Part shown: positions 10,781 to 21,935 of the stretch, in pieces | How the letters are laid out: the number at the start of each line of letters is the position of its first letter | Position numbering within the stretch: the first letter of the stretch is position 1 | Assembly: GCF_014356525.2 (NCBI RefSeq) | Contig: NC_052515.1 | Coordinates: 20,170,821 to 20,234,820 of the forward strand | Direction: 5' to 3' | DNA: 64,000 bases | Origin: Nilaparvata lugens | Lineage: Eukaryota > Arthropoda > Insecta > Hemiptera > Delphacidae | Made by a program: the position numbers and the translations under genes | Notes under the pieces: generated by a model | Database searches by the model: none | Seen by the model: only the letters and a program-made list of their open reading frames with translations | What the model was told of the DNA's origin: nothing

Positions 10781-11377
10781 CGCACCTAGAGCAGAAAATG
10801 AGATTTTTCCAGCTCGAAATCGGTTTTCAAGTCCGAGGCCGTAGGCCGAGGACTAGAAAAGATTGAGAGCTGGAAAAACATTTTTGCCCGTGGTGCGAAC
10901 GATATTTTTCGCCACACTACAGGTATTGCTGACAAAATAAATAAAGAATACAAAATAAAGAATACTCGTTAAGCTATCGTACCTATCTCTTGATTTTAGT
11001 GGTAGAAGATTTGCAGTCAGGATTTCAGATTCTTTTAAAATTTCACTTGGAATACCACAGTCATCTTCAAGCATTTTTGAAAATTCGGAATGCACTAATC
11101 AACAATAAATAATTGAATAAAACTGGTTGCAAAGCGAATTAGTTTGATTCGAAACTGGAACTGAAATCATGGCGACTGAAATGCTGATGATGAAAGTGGA
11201 CACTCACCCGATCTAGCGGATGACTTATTAACTACTTCCATGAGCGGCTGGAAAGAGACAACTTTCTGGGCTAGACCGGAAAAGAAACCCTTTTCTGACG
11301 TCGTCTGCAAACAAGGTCTTTCAGATCTACGTAGGGACTGGAAAACAGCTGCTTTCTGTGCAGTGTGGCGAAAAATA
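10781..11377. mobile_element. Composite inverted-repeat element with two palindromic parts
   Basis: Part 1 (10781-10900) is an imperfect hairpin: GCACCTAGAGCAGAAAATG...TTTTTCCAGCTC is mirrored by GAGCTGGAAAAACATTTTTG...GTGGTGC. Part 2 is bounded by TATTTTTCGCCACACT (10903-10918) and its exact complement AGTGTGGCGAAAAATA (11362-11377), giving a 475-bp unit. A minus-strand exon-like reading lies inside part 2. No target duplication was resolved. Confidence 0.6.
10983..11095 (-). pseudogene. N-terminal exon resembling tyrosine-recombinase-like transposon protein
   Basis: On the minus strand an ATG at 11095 opens a reading that ends in LTANLLPLKSRDR and meets GATAG|GTACG at 10983/10982, a plausible 5' splice site. 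The motif LLPxKSxxRY, followed by an exon boundary, is typical of the N-terminal DNA-binding part of tyrosine-recombinase-related proteins spread through insect genomes (Crypton-like). The catalytic domain is not in the window. It lies inside the inverted repeats at 10903 and 11377, so it is likely captured or belongs to a deleted copy. The motif is a visual match only. Confidence 0.4.
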
Positions 11378-11832
11378 AATAATTTACTAAAATTAATTAA
11401 TTCTGATCACCGATGACAGCACAATTATTCGAAACAAAGCAATGTCTTTAGAGCACTTAAGTCTATAACCTGAGGGGTTACACACAGAACAGTCATTTTG
11501 TTTTTAGTCGGGGCGTTTAGAATAAAATACATGTGCGGTTATGGAGCAGCACATACTCTTGTCTACTATCTACCGACGGCTGTTGTATGACGCAATGATT
11601 ATAACAGCTGATTTTTATTCCTGTGTATGGCCAGCTCACAAATCTTCTCCCATAATGATCACATGTAAACTTTGAAGGACCGTGGGAAAGAGTCCAGAGA
11701 AGTCGGATTATAAATTTGATAGACCATAAACCTGGTCCTGAACATAACGAACACAACTAAAAAAAAACATCAAATTCAGTGCACACATAAAAAAGTTATT
11801 GAATGTCAAAATTTGAGGTCGATTTTTTTTTT
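11378..11832. other. Noncoding stretch
   Basis: No supported feature; a poly-T run ends at about 11832. Confidence 0.35.
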
Positions 11833-11992
11833 TATATAGATATACAGAGAGTCCCACGGAAGGTGTAACAGCCGAAGACCACAGAATCTGCATAGAATTT
11901 GCAATAACAATTTCTTATAAAAGGATGCTTACAAAAGGAATTGCATATATGCTACAAATGAATTACATTATGTTACTAAATGGATTACATAT

Positions 11993-14490
11993 TGTAAAGC
12001 GGTTTTTTACACGCCTCACACATGTATAATCATGTAATGCTGTATTTAAACGCCTCACGTTGGGCCGGCAAATCATGTAAAGCGTTTTTTGATGGCTTCA
12101 CATAGGTATAGTGAATCTTGTACTAAATCAACGGTGTTGAGGTTATAAATTTTGTAACTGCGTGCGTGGATGCTGAGTGTACACCAGACCGATTGACTCA
12201 CTACAAGATTCAATACAATTGTCGGAATCGCAGGAGGCCTAAACGCTCGCTCACCCTTGATTCTTCTTATGACAGATTGTATGGTGATGAAATTTTTATA
12301 AATAGTGTAGCGGACGCTAAACACTGAATACGGATACCTTAAAATTATTACCTGTGAAGAATGAGCATACAAAATCATACAGGTCGAGCAAAAATCCCGA
12401 TGTAGATAATTTACGGGACTGCGTCTCTAATAAGTTCTGAAGGATTAAAATACGGTACTTGGACCAAATATCGTTCAGAATATATTTCGAGAACAGAGTC
12501 TTGTCGGGTTTTAAGCTCTATTGTAGGAAATTATATGATCTCTGGCTGCATCTGCTATACTGTTGATGTATTCGCTCCTAAGTCGAGGTTGGTAACAGAT
12601 AAAAGCTGATATATGAGCAGGTAAGGACAAAGAACAAATATCTCGATCTGACCCCACTCACTACATCCACTTAGACCTGTTCCAATATCCAGCTTAATTC
12701 AATTATTTCAATGATCGTATTCGATCGGTTCTTGATGATATAGAACGTATCAGACACAATAATTGACAGGCTTAAGAAATAATCGAACTCAGAAAACGAA
12801 TTAACAAAATTGAAATATATTATAATAAAATATATGATCTCACAGTGCAGATTCAGAATATGATTTACAGATTGAAAGTGGTTTAACATTAACAAAAATG
12901 ATTAGCAATTTTCTTGTACTTGCATGATACCATGCATGATCCGACAGAATTTTGCAATTGATAAAAGTTAACAGTTTTGAAAAAATAGTGAAAAATGAAT
13001 AAAAAATGTTTTTTAAAATTGTTTGGGGTCGTGGTTCTGGCAGCGGAGGATAGTTAATCAACCACAAGTTCTTATAAATTCTATATGAATAAATTCTAGA
13101 CTCTTAATAACTAAAAGCGCTTGTCGGCGTGGCCAATAATTTAACGAAGAAAATTTTATATCTTTCTGCACTGTAATATTTTTCGAAGTGTAGATTGGGG
13201 CCCCTTTAAACTTATAATTCACGTGAAATTCCTTGGCGGTCGTGGTTTTCTTCTTTAGATCAAAATCGTTTGATCGGCGGCGGTCCAAGCTTCGGTCTCA
13301 GCACGTGGGGAATTTTAATTTAATATTTCCTTCACCAAATTAATTAAGTGATAATTTAACTTTAAACTTTTGATTTATCGATTGATGAAAGTAATTTTAC
13401 AAATAACAATTAGAATAGCCTAAGAATATTGGCTCACAAATAAAACATATAAAATCGAACGAAAATCTTACAAATAGGTCTTGGTAACTTTAACGAGGTC
13501 TGAACGGTGAGGATTTCAAAAGGGAAGTGCAGTGTCTTCTTCTCGGCTTCTTGGCTAGAACCTTTCTCTGAGAATCTCGGTGTAATAAATTTGCATAAAA
13601 ATTTGCCATTGGTAGAACGATTGTGACGTAGACATGACGTCAGTGGCAAGCAGTAGAATATAATTCCTTTAATTACAATAATAACTCAATTTATATAATT
13701 CTTAAAACTGCTTAATCTCCTAGACATAGTTCCTCTTATATAATGTACATGTGCTAGTGTATATGATAAGGCAGGTTTGTTGTCTGATAGTAGATTAACA
13801 TGTGTTGCTTTCAAACGATCACCTTTTTTGGTGCTATTTCTATGCACTATGATTGGCTTAGGCTTGCCAAAGAGATTTAATCATCATGTGGTTCAGTTGA
13901 AGTAATAGTTTATTAATTAATATTCTTATACAATTTTTATTATGTTTGAGACTGTTATAATTAATTTCTGCCGCTCTTATCAATAATATAATGTTCATGC
14001 TATGACCTAGTTAGTTACAATAATACTTGACATTATAATATAATTTTTTAAGTAATAAATAATTTCAACAATAATACATACATTTTATTTTTTATTCGAA
14101 ATTCTTGGTCCTTTATTGATAGTTTTTACTTTTTTAGAAATAAAATTATAGCTTGCATGAATCTGGCATGACATTTTAAAATACGTTGAATCAGTCAGCT
14201 GTGTTTGAGCTACTTTAAAACATCTGATCGGTAGTAAACAAAGTGTAACCTCAAAATTCAATGAGCAGTTCATAAATGGTTCGTGCTTTATTTGCAGAAT
14301 AATTATAATTCTATTAAATAATTTTCTAGAAAATATGCAGTACTGAACGGTACTCTTATCTAATATACAGTTACTGATAAGGAAGCTTTATCGCTCGGTC
14401 GCTAACTATTCCTTTAGCAAATTCTTTCATTTTAGAAGGTAATCACAATTTTCTCTCTTCTCATGAGGTCTATTTAAAAAATTCATCACA
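11993..14490 (-). mobile_element. LTR-like element copy 1 (solo LTR candidate), 2.5 kb
   Basis: Plus-strand ends are TGTAAAGCGG (11993) and CATCACA (14490), flanked by ATAT on both sides (11989-11992 and 14491-14494). The same element occurs in opposite orientation at 31457-34073. TG...CA ends with a short target duplication fit a solo LTR, although 2.5 kb is long for an LTR; a non-autonomous element with short TGT/ACA ends is the alternative. No gag or pol similarity is seen. By eye the copies share most of their length with many substitutions and small gaps. Confidence 0.65.
12073..12378 (-). pseudogene. Unrecognised 101-codon frame shared by both LTR-like copies
   Basis: The frame opens at ATG 12378 and has no recognised domain. 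The other copy at 33576-33926 gives a closely matching reading, with roughly a dozen differences in about 97 aligned residues and an identical central stretch (IQSVIRRIKGERAFRPP and neighbours). The matching core is also identical at nucleotide level, so protein-level selection is not shown. It may be a chance frame within a well-conserved stretch. Confidence refers to a real coding gene. Confidence 0.2.
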
Positions 14491-14934
14491 ATATGTACAG
14501 TGAATTATAGATTGATAATTACATGAATCATCTCTTTTTCTTTTGAGTTTTTAAATTATTATGAATTCATTCTAGTTTTCTGCTCTCTTAGTATTTCACT
14601 CTCAGTACTTTTTCTTTTCGGATTGAAATTTTATCTTTTTTCTAGTTTTTCATACATTCTATATGTTTCTTTTTTCTTTATTATATTTTTTCTATTTCCG
14701 ACTGAATCTCAAGCCACTAATTATAGCCGACTGATTACTCGTTGCCATCGCTCAAACTACTTAGTTTTGCTGGTAACGCCAATGATAATATTATAATAGA
14801 TTTTTAAATGGAAAATATTTTAATTTTAAGTTTTTGCAATGTATTGTATATGAAAATTTTCATATTTTTCACATTTGTAAAGTTTGTTTAATGATTTTGG
14901 CAATAGATATTTCTTTCTTTCTTTTCTATCTTTC

Positions 14935-15347
14935 TTATATCGACCTTAGTTCTCAAGATATATCGATTTTCGATATATTTTAAAAACTTAAATAACTAGA
15001 AAACTATCAAAATCTATTTCTAAAGATATGGTTGGAAAGACGATGAAATTTCCAATGAGATTCATTCAATTTTATCCTTTGTTCAAGGGTTTTGAACTTC
15101 TTATGAGCGCTCAAATGTAAAAAAGGTCATTTTTCGAGTTCAAAGGTGAATTTAAAACAGTTTGAACGCTTATTATTAGTTCAAAAACGTCAAACAAAGA
15201 AAAAACTGTGTTAATCTCATTGTAAATGTCTTCCTCTTTCTAACTACATCCTTAGAATTGGATTTTGACCAATAGTTTACTAGTTATTGACGTTTATGAA
15301 AAATATCGAAAAATTTATATATCTAGAGAACTAAGGTCGATGTAAGA
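14935..15347. repeat. Large imperfect foldback, arms about 180 bp
   Basis: The left arm starts with TATCGACCTTAGTTCTC and ends near the repeated TTTGAAC words. The right arm is its inverted counterpart and ends GAGAACTAAGGTCGATGTAA. Both arms carry corresponding ATATCGAAAA-, AACTAG- and AAATC-type words. It sits inside the right part of the 11833-15430 element. Confidence 0.7.
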
Positions 15348-15430
15348 AAATTTTACTGAACATTTTTGTTGCTAATGTTGAATCTATAGTCTTCGGCTGC
15401 TACACTTTTCGTGGGACACCCTGTATTCAT

Positions 15431-15889
15431 TCACTTATCGGATAGCTTTGTTACAGTACTTTTTTCTATTCATCCACTGCAGGTGACATTTTGAAATTAC
15501 TTATTCATACATTTATTCATTCCAAAGTGAAAACTCTAGGATCCCAACTTACATTGTAGAACTTATTTTACCCTATGGATTATATGGGCATCATTTACAG
15601 TAATAGACCGATAGATTAAAGCATTTTTAATATTCACATTGGGCCTGAATCCAAGACCCATTGATCCAAAGCACAAAAATGCTTCTGAGAAAGATTGTTT
15701 TCAGATTGTCTCTTCCAATTTCCAAACGTCGATAACATCTGTGCAAAAAGAAATGTCAGAGATTAAATTCAAAGAACTGTCAAAGAATATATTCAAAGAA
15801 ATGATACAAGCATAGCTCCGTAAGTTGAGAAAACCTTTGACTCTGAATTTCCTCTACTTTTAGATTAACTTCTCCAGTTCGTTCCTTCT
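15431..15889. other. Noncoding stretch
   Basis: No supported feature. Confidence 0.35.
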
Positions 15890-15896
15890 TTTTTGC

Positions 15897-15932
<36 letters not shown>

Positions 15933-17045
15933 AATCATCTCTTCTACTTTTTCATCTTCTTCCTCTTCTCCTTCTCCTTTTTCTCTTTATCATCAATTAG
16001 TATCTATTCCTCTTCTTCCATCAAATGCCTCACCGACAAGTTTAAAAGAAAGAGTAACTTTCTTCACTTCTTCATCTCCATCACCATCTTCATCATGTCT
16101 CCTTTACCATCTTCTTATCCCACCATCTTTCTCCTAAATTTCTCCTAGTTTACTTTTTCCCTTAATCGGCTCCCCTTGAAATCCAAGCCAAACATTCTCT
16201 CCTTCCTTTTATCCTCCACTCCACTCCCCACCTAATCATCCTTTCTATTCCTCAATCCTTGCTTCATCATCTCATCTTCTTCAATCCCCTCTCGCACAAC
16301 CTCATCATTGCACGTTTTACCATTCTGTCTCTCATGTCTAATATTTATTTACTCCACAATCACATTCCACAATCACAATATCAAATTAATAATCAGGACA
16401 GAGAGAATCAACAGGACAAACATAAAATTTATTCCTCTTGTTCCCTATCTTACCATCTCTTTTCACTCTGGATAAGCTTATTCCTCTTATTTTTCTTATT
16501 GGTTTCCTTCCTCCGAACCAAAGGTCTTATCAGGTATCTTCTCATTCAGTGCCTTTCTTCTACTTTTTTTATCCTCTTCTTCTTCTTCTTCTTCTTCTCC
16601 TCCTCCTTCTTCTTCTTCTTCTTCTTCTCTTCTTCTTCTTCTTCTTCTTCTTCTTCTTCTTCTTCTTCTTCTTCTCCTACTCCTCCTCCTCATCCACCAC
16701 CTCCTCCTCCTCCCACTCCTCCTTCTCCTCCTCTCCCTCCTCCTCCACCCCTATCCCACCTCCTCTCCCTCCACCTCCTCCTCCTCCTTCACCTCCCCCT
16801 CCTCCTTCTACTCTTCTCCCTCCTCCTACTCCTCCTCCACCTCCTCCTCCTCCTCCTCCTCCTCCTCCTCCTTTGTCAAATCCTCTTTCTTCTTTTTCTT
16901 CTTCTCTTCCCCTTATTCTTTACCTTCTTCTTCTCCTCTTGTTACTTCTCTGTCTCCCACTTCTTCACCTTTTTCTTCTTCCACCTCTGTTCCTTCTCCT
17001 TCTTTTCGTTCTTTCTCCCTCGCACCATCTTCACCAAAGCACTTT
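15890..17045. repeat. 1.1-kb polypyrimidine block with ATC, CTT and CCT tracts
   Basis: Opens with an ATC/CAT microsatellite (15897-15938), then shows long CTT tracts (about 16575-16672) and CCT tracts (about 16680-16870). Overlapping Leu-, Ser- and Pro-rich frames on the plus strand and an Arg/Glu-rich frame on the minus strand are products of composition. The block resembles 3165-4480 in structure. Confidence 0.85.
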
Positions 17046-17749
17046 CCCCCTCTATTAAACCAACGAGTAAGTGCCTCGACGCAAGAAGGAATTCCAAGTC
17101 ACAAGAATTTCCAACTGATATAGAATGTTGTGCCTATGCTGTGCTATGCTATGCTATGCTATGCTATGCCTATGCCTACTGTGCGGTGTGGTGAGCGCCT
17201 CGCTAATATTTCCTCGCCCCAAGGGGAGAAGCTGTAAAGCAGTGCCAGAAAAACCCCAACTTTTGAAATCAAAGCCGCGCTTGATCTCAAGGGGTGCTTG
17301 TGACGGTGAGGAGGGGAGGAAGAAGTGTTGGAGGGGTAGAAGAGGGTGTAAAGAGGGAGATTTTTGTATGAGATAGCTCGTGTGGTGGTCGTTTCTGAGA
17401 AGTAGCAATAGTCGGAGAGCATCTTTCTAAGCTGAGATTTGGTTTGGTGATAAGGGATCTGTAAGCACGTCTTATCGATTCAAAGCAACCGTCGATAACG
17501 AGTGTAGCCTATGGAAGGCTGCTGAATTAGTGTGGAGCCTGGAAGATGGAAGTCGGTTGAGGAGGAGGACGATAAAGGGAAGGAGGAGGAGGATGATAAT
17601 CATGATCATGAGAAAACGGTGGAAGAAGATAAGGTGGAGGAGTATGTTCAGGAAAAGGAAGAAAAAGATGAATGAATGAATGAAAGAGTTCTTATTCTTA
17701 AAAAGCAACATGTTACAAACATTTGATATTTAATATTCACAATAATTTA
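17046..17749. other. Noncoding stretch with a pentanucleotide microsatellite and a purine patch
   Basis: CTATG/ATGCT repeats lie at about 17137-17172. The plus strand becomes purine-rich at 17295-17360 and again at 17550-17690, ending in GAATGAATGAATGAA. No gene recognised. Confidence 0.5.
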
Positions 17750-18241
17750 AAAGTGAGAGATTTCAGCTACTTGGGATGCCGCATTTCATTTGATAAGGAT
17801 GAAGATGTTGGTGAAAAAGTGGCGAGATTCAGTGCGGTCTGTGGCACTATAAGACGAGCTATAGGAAGGCGAACGAGACAAGATACCCAGCTGAAGTTTT
17901 ACAAAACAATGGCGATACCGTTAATAATATACGGTAGTGAGGCATGGATCTTAAACAGACAAACTAAATCCCGTATACAAGCTGCTGAAATGAGATTTTT
18001 ACGAGCGGTCAAAGGTTGTAGTAGACTGGATAAAATAAGGAATGACAACATAAGAGCTGAATTGAATGTAGAACCGCTATTGGATATTCTGAAGAAATAT
18101 CGGGAAAATTGGTATACTCATTTATTCAGAATGCCATCCAATAGGCTCCCAATATTAGCATGGGAGTACAAACCCGAAGGAAAGCGAGGCATAGGAAGGC
18201 CAAGGAAGAAATGGATGCCGGTACAGGCCAATCGAGCCTAA
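17750..18241 (+). pseudogene. C-terminal part of a non-LTR retrotransposon reverse transcriptase
   Basis: About 163 codons end in TAG. Recognisable blocks in order are FSYLGCRISF, LKFYKTMAIPLIIYGSEAW, AAEMRFLRAVKGCSR, IRNDNIRAELNV, WYTHLFRMPSNRLP and KRGIGRPRKKW. These match the post-catalytic thumb and C-terminal region of the ORF2 protein of RTE-type or related LINEs. The polymerase catalytic motif (YADD-type) and the endonuclease are missing, so the copy is 5'-truncated. A GAT/GATGAT run at 18254-18267 just after the stop is a typical microsatellite-like 3' tail. The clade is not resolved. Confidence 0.85.
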
Positions 18242-18469
18242 TCCTTGTAAGAAGATGATGATGATGATTCAAAAGAATAGTACTCCTCGCCTAGAATGAG
18301 TCGTGTACAATATGAATCAATTTGCTTAGTACTCAACTCTTGAGAAAAATGTTTGTTTATAAATTATTATTATAACTACTTATTCTGCTATAATCATACT
18401 CTAGAGAATTGTAAATCATGTTTTTCAACACGTATGGGTTAATGAATTATGTTGTGAGCAGATAAGTAT
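18242..18469. other. LINE 3' tail and flanking noncoding DNA
   Basis: The ATG/GAT tail (18254-18267) probably marks the 3' end of the reverse-transcriptase fragment. The remainder is AT-rich. No clear target duplication. Confidence 0.45.
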
Positions 18470-18960
18470 AATATTCTATTAGAATCTTCCATATTTCATC
18501 CAGCAGTACAGGAAAAAGAGAAGGAAGAGTAGGATTAGTAATAGAAGGAGTAGAAGAAGAACTAGGAGTACTAGGAGGAAAACGAGAAAGATGAGGAGGA
18601 AGATGAGGTGGAAGATGTGAAGGGAAGGGAAGATATCGACGAGTGATAGAAGAATAATTTTGATGAGGCGGATTGATTGAAAAGAAAGATTGAAAGAATA
18701 GAGGGGAATGAAAAAATTGAAAAGGAACATAAACAATGTAATATGGAGTAGGTAAATTTTTGAAGTTTGGAAGATGTGATGAGAAAGAAAGTAAAATGTT
18801 TGTGGAGCTATTCAATAGATCCATAGAATATGGATGTAGAAGTGGCGGTGACGAGTTGAAAATGGGAGAGAAAAATAGGAAAGAGGAACTAGGTGAAGAT
18901 GGAGAGAGATCAAGAGGAAAGTAGATGAGAGTGGAAAAGTAAAGGGATGAAAAGTTTCAT
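18470..18960. repeat. Polypurine block
   Basis: The plus strand is rich in GGAAGA, GAAGAA and AGGAGG words. It has the same character as the 3165 and 15890 blocks but the opposite strand sense. Minus-strand frames (Leu/Phe- and Pro/Ser-rich) are compositional. Confidence 0.75.
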
Positions 18961-19615
18961 ATATTATCTCAATTTTTTCCTCAGTTATCTCTTCTTTTTT
19001 TATTTCATGATCTTATTCCATGAGTCTCCTTAATCACTAGCCTGTTATACTATTTTTATTATCAATATGTTAATTTTTCTCCACTTCTATCAAATCCTTC
19101 CCTCCCTCTATTGGATGATCAGTGAAAAACAATAAATTTTTAATATTTTCTTATGTATTTTTCTACTTTCCCGTCTCTCTTATGTCTCTCAGCCAAAAGA
19201 TGAAATTAATAACGACAATGAAGCATCGAACAAATTGAAGGAATAAAAGTGAAAGACAAGGAAATGTCTTTAATGGGGCGAGAAAAATAGGATCAATAGA
19301 GAAAATTACCAGTGTATCCTCTTATCCTCAGAACTACTTTTGGGATAAGCAACTTGTCCTCTCAAAATCAGAGAGGATAAGTTGGTGTTTCTAGCGGACT
19401 ATCATTTTCAGTTGCTGAAGCGGAAAGAAAGTATGTTAGTGGAGAAACCTCCAATGAGGGGATAATTCGAGTGATTTTAGGTAGTAGTTGTTGGTTTGTA
19501 GTTAGAAGTAGGTGGAAGAGTTCAGTTCTGGAAGTGATGAAGATTTTCAGGTTATTGAGGTAGGTGGGGGAACGGGTAAAATTCGAAGAAAGCACACACT
19601 GTTTACGACCTCTGC
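18961..19615. other. Noncoding stretch
   Basis: Mixed AT-rich sequence with short pyrimidine and purine patches. The frame at 19368-19595 (minus) has no recognisable similarity. Confidence 0.35.
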
Positions 19616-19790
19616 TTTTCCTTCATCTCCTTCTATTTCTTCAATAACTTTTTGTTTTTTCCTTCTTCTTCTTCTTCTTCTTCTTCTTCTTCTTCTTTAT
19701 TCTTCTTCTTCTTTCTCTTCTTTTTCTTTCTCTTACGACCTCTGCTTCTTCATACCCTCTTTCTTTACAACATGTTCCGCTCAACTTTAT
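19616..19790. repeat. CTT microsatellite in polypyrimidine context
   Basis: CTT repeats run from about 19661 to 19696 and continue imperfectly to about 19735. Confidence 0.85.
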
Positions 19791-20214
19791 AGCTCACAAT
19801 CTCTTCATAGCTCCGACTGGTGCTCTCTATAGAATGCCGTTATAATTCCCCCCGCCACTGCCTCCCCAATAAGATCACCGCCCTGAAAGTATTAAAGTGG
19901 CTGCTGCTGGTGGAAATCTGCCGGAAAATTATATCTGAATGAGCCGCTTTGAGTGTCGGTAAACCTGGTCGGTCGGTCGGCCTCATATTTGGGGCGGGCG
20001 GTTTGATTGACTTTTCGCAGCCAACAAGGGTGGCAGATGAATTCTGAAAAAAGGAAAAATGATGTAGGGGAAGGTGGAAGTGAATGGAGGATGAGCGGAA
20101 GGAACAAAAATTGATGAGGCGAGGAAGAAGATGAGGATCAATAGAAGGAGAACGGAGGAGTAAAAGGGAAAGAAGAAGAAGAAAAAGAAGAAGACCTAGG
20201 AAGAGATATGATGT
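19791..20214. other. Noncoding stretch with GGTC repeat and purine patch
   Basis: GGTCGGTCGGTCGG lies at about 19968-19981, and a purine-rich patch at 20090-20200. No gene recognised. Confidence 0.45.
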
Positions 20215-20460
20215 TGATTTATTTCATCATTTCATCATTTACTATGAAAATGCACAACAAGCTCATGCACTAAACTGTATCTTTTAATGTGTCTGTAAAT
20301 GTGTCTTTTTGTGTATCATGTTTAATGTATATTTTAATGTAAACTGTATCTTTTAGTATTAGAAAGTGCGATTTATTTCTCCATTTCATCATGTACTATG
20401 AAAATGCACAACAAGCTCATGCACTGAACTGTACCTTCCCATTTCACTACAATCCTAATG
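20215..20460 (-). mobile_element. Two copies of a non-LTR retroposon 3' tail
   Basis: The core TACTATGAAAATGCACAACA followed by AGCTCATGCACT occurs at about 20240 and again at about 20395. On the minus strand this reads as a retroposon tail: GTGCATGAGCTTGTTGTGCA, then AAATGATGAAAT and AAATAAAT. Related tails occur at 53225 (minus) and 54635 (plus). Confidence 0.55.
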
Positions 20461-20993
20461 TTGATTATGTCATATACTGCTATAATGAGTATACTGAAAA
20501 TAAGCGTAGAAGTTACAAAGTAGAAGAAATAAATGGATGTTTATTTCCCAAAATCTAAAACTACTATATCAATTACATACAATAATTGTTAGTAACAATA
20601 AAAATTTCTCATGATGTTTGCTCTACATGTTCAGTGTTTGCACTGTGTGCAAATTGACTGAAGAAGAATTGGACATCGTTAGAGAAGATTTGATAAGATT
20701 TTATTTATCAGCTATGCTTTTACAATATTGAAGAGATGTAGAGTAAGTGTAGGATGATTAAAGGAAAATAGGTAATGAATTGCATTCTCAACAATTGAAA
20801 TAAAATTCGGAATCTTTTACTTTCACCTGATTGAGTAAAAATCTTGAAGGAAAGAGAGGGATGAAATATTGACAAAGTGCAAGAAAGAGGTAATGGATAT
20901 TATTAATTTGGATTTGAGGGTAAGTGAAAATGGTAGGCTACTACTGAAGTAACTTTAATACTGAAGAGAAAGTAAAAGGTACAGCAGGAATAA
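20461..20993. other. Noncoding AT-rich stretch
   Basis: No supported feature. Confidence 0.35.
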
Positions 20994-21077
20994 ATAGTAG
21001 CAGATGAAGTAGAAATAGTAGCAGATGAAGTAGAAATAGTAGCAGATGAAGTAGAAATAGTAGCAGCAGAAGTAGAA
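20994..21077. repeat. 21-bp minisatellite, about 3.7 copies
   Basis: The unit ATAGTAGCAGATGAAGTAGAA is repeated at 20994, 21015 and 21036, with a degenerate partial unit from 21057. The first three copies are nearly exact. Confidence 0.9.
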
Positions 21078-21274
21078 GAGTAAGAAGAATTGAAAGTTTG
21101 AAAGTTGAACGTCCAAACCAAGAAGACAAGATATGGTGCAAAGTGAGGCTGCATTTGGCGCGGTATAGCAGCTGGAATGTTGTGAAGAGGTTCGTACCCC
21201 GATTATTTTCTTACCTGAGGGGGCTCTCAGCCCCCTTTTCACCTCTGGGGGGAACCCAAGGAAGAGTTTCTGAA
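21078..21274. other. Noncoding spacer with a G/C hairpin
   Basis: GGGGGCT (21219-21225) and AGCCCCC (21229-21235) form a tight stem in a locally G+C-rich patch. Confidence 0.45.
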
Positions 21275-21690
21275 GTCTTGGCATGTCTGTTTCCTCCTCA
21301 ACACCTCGATTACTCCTCCTCCTCCTCATGCTCCTCATCATCCTCCTTTTTTACCTCCTGTTTCGTGTTCTCTTCATGCAGTATTCTCCCCTCTTCGTCC
21401 CCCTTATCCTCCCCATACTTTACTCATGGTGCAACTCGTCTTCATCATCCTCTTCCTCTCTTTTGTCGTCCTCATCCTCCTCCTCCACTTCTTACTCCTC
21501 TTCCTTCCCATCATCCTCCACCCCCTCACCATCCTCCTCATCCTTCTAACACACCTCTTCCCCCTCTCCTCGTTCACCACCTCCTTCTCATTCTCCCCCA
21601 CCACCTCCACCACCAACAACTCCTCCTTCACCACCTCCTCCTCCTCCACCTCCTTCTCTTCTTCCTCCTCCTCCTCCTCTTATCATCCTC
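21275..21690. repeat. Polypyrimidine block with CCT tracts
   Basis: CTCCTCCTC-rich plus strand. The long frames on both strands (Ser/Pro/His/Leu on plus, Glu/Arg/Gly on minus) are explained by composition. Confidence 0.8.
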
Positions 21691-21844
21691 AACAATGCCC
21701 GAAGCCAGTAAGCATTCCATGAAAACCTATCCTGCTTTTGATCTTCCTCCTCCCCTCCCACTAAAACCGCAACCCCCCCCCCTATCAGAAAACCGTGAGG
21801 CATTTTCATTGTGAACTTGTAGGTAGATCTGGAGTGCGGCCCAC

Positions 21845-21935
21845 TGTAAACTGGCAGCATTGTTTGTATCATAATCATTGATGTAATTTATGAGGGATGC
21901 TGACAGTTGAAAGTGAATCTCACTTTTGTACGCTG
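21845..21935. mobile_element. Short MITE, copy b of the CTGTCAGCAT family
   Basis: The left arm is GTAAACTGGCAGCAT and the right arm is GGATGCTGACAG then AAAGTGAATCTCACTTT. The middle carries CATTGATGTAATTTATGAGG, the same internal sequence as other copies. Confidence 0.7.

Larger units (their letters stand above)
11833..15430. mobile_element. DNA transposon-like element with long inverted ends, interrupted by an LTR-like insertion
   Basis: The left end reads ATACAGAGAGTCCCACGGAA then GTGTAACAGCCGAAGAC. The right end, on the opposite strand, reads ATACAGGGTGTCCCACGAAA then GTGTAGCAGCCGAAGAC. Weaker similarity extends to about 90 bp. If the LTR-like insert (11993-14490, plus one ATAT) is removed, the element is about 1.1 kb, and near its right end lies the large foldback at 14935-15347. 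No transposase reading is visible, so it is non-autonomous. The superfamily is not assigned. Confidence 0.6.

Noticed and set aside
16259..17194. 311-codon open frame, the longest in the window
   Set aside because: Its body is poly-Phe/Ser/Pro/Leu from a polypyrimidine block; a second plus frame and a minus frame are also open there.
19966..19984. GGTCGGTCGG repeat as a binding-site array
   Set aside because: Only three to four short units; simple-sequence origin is enough.
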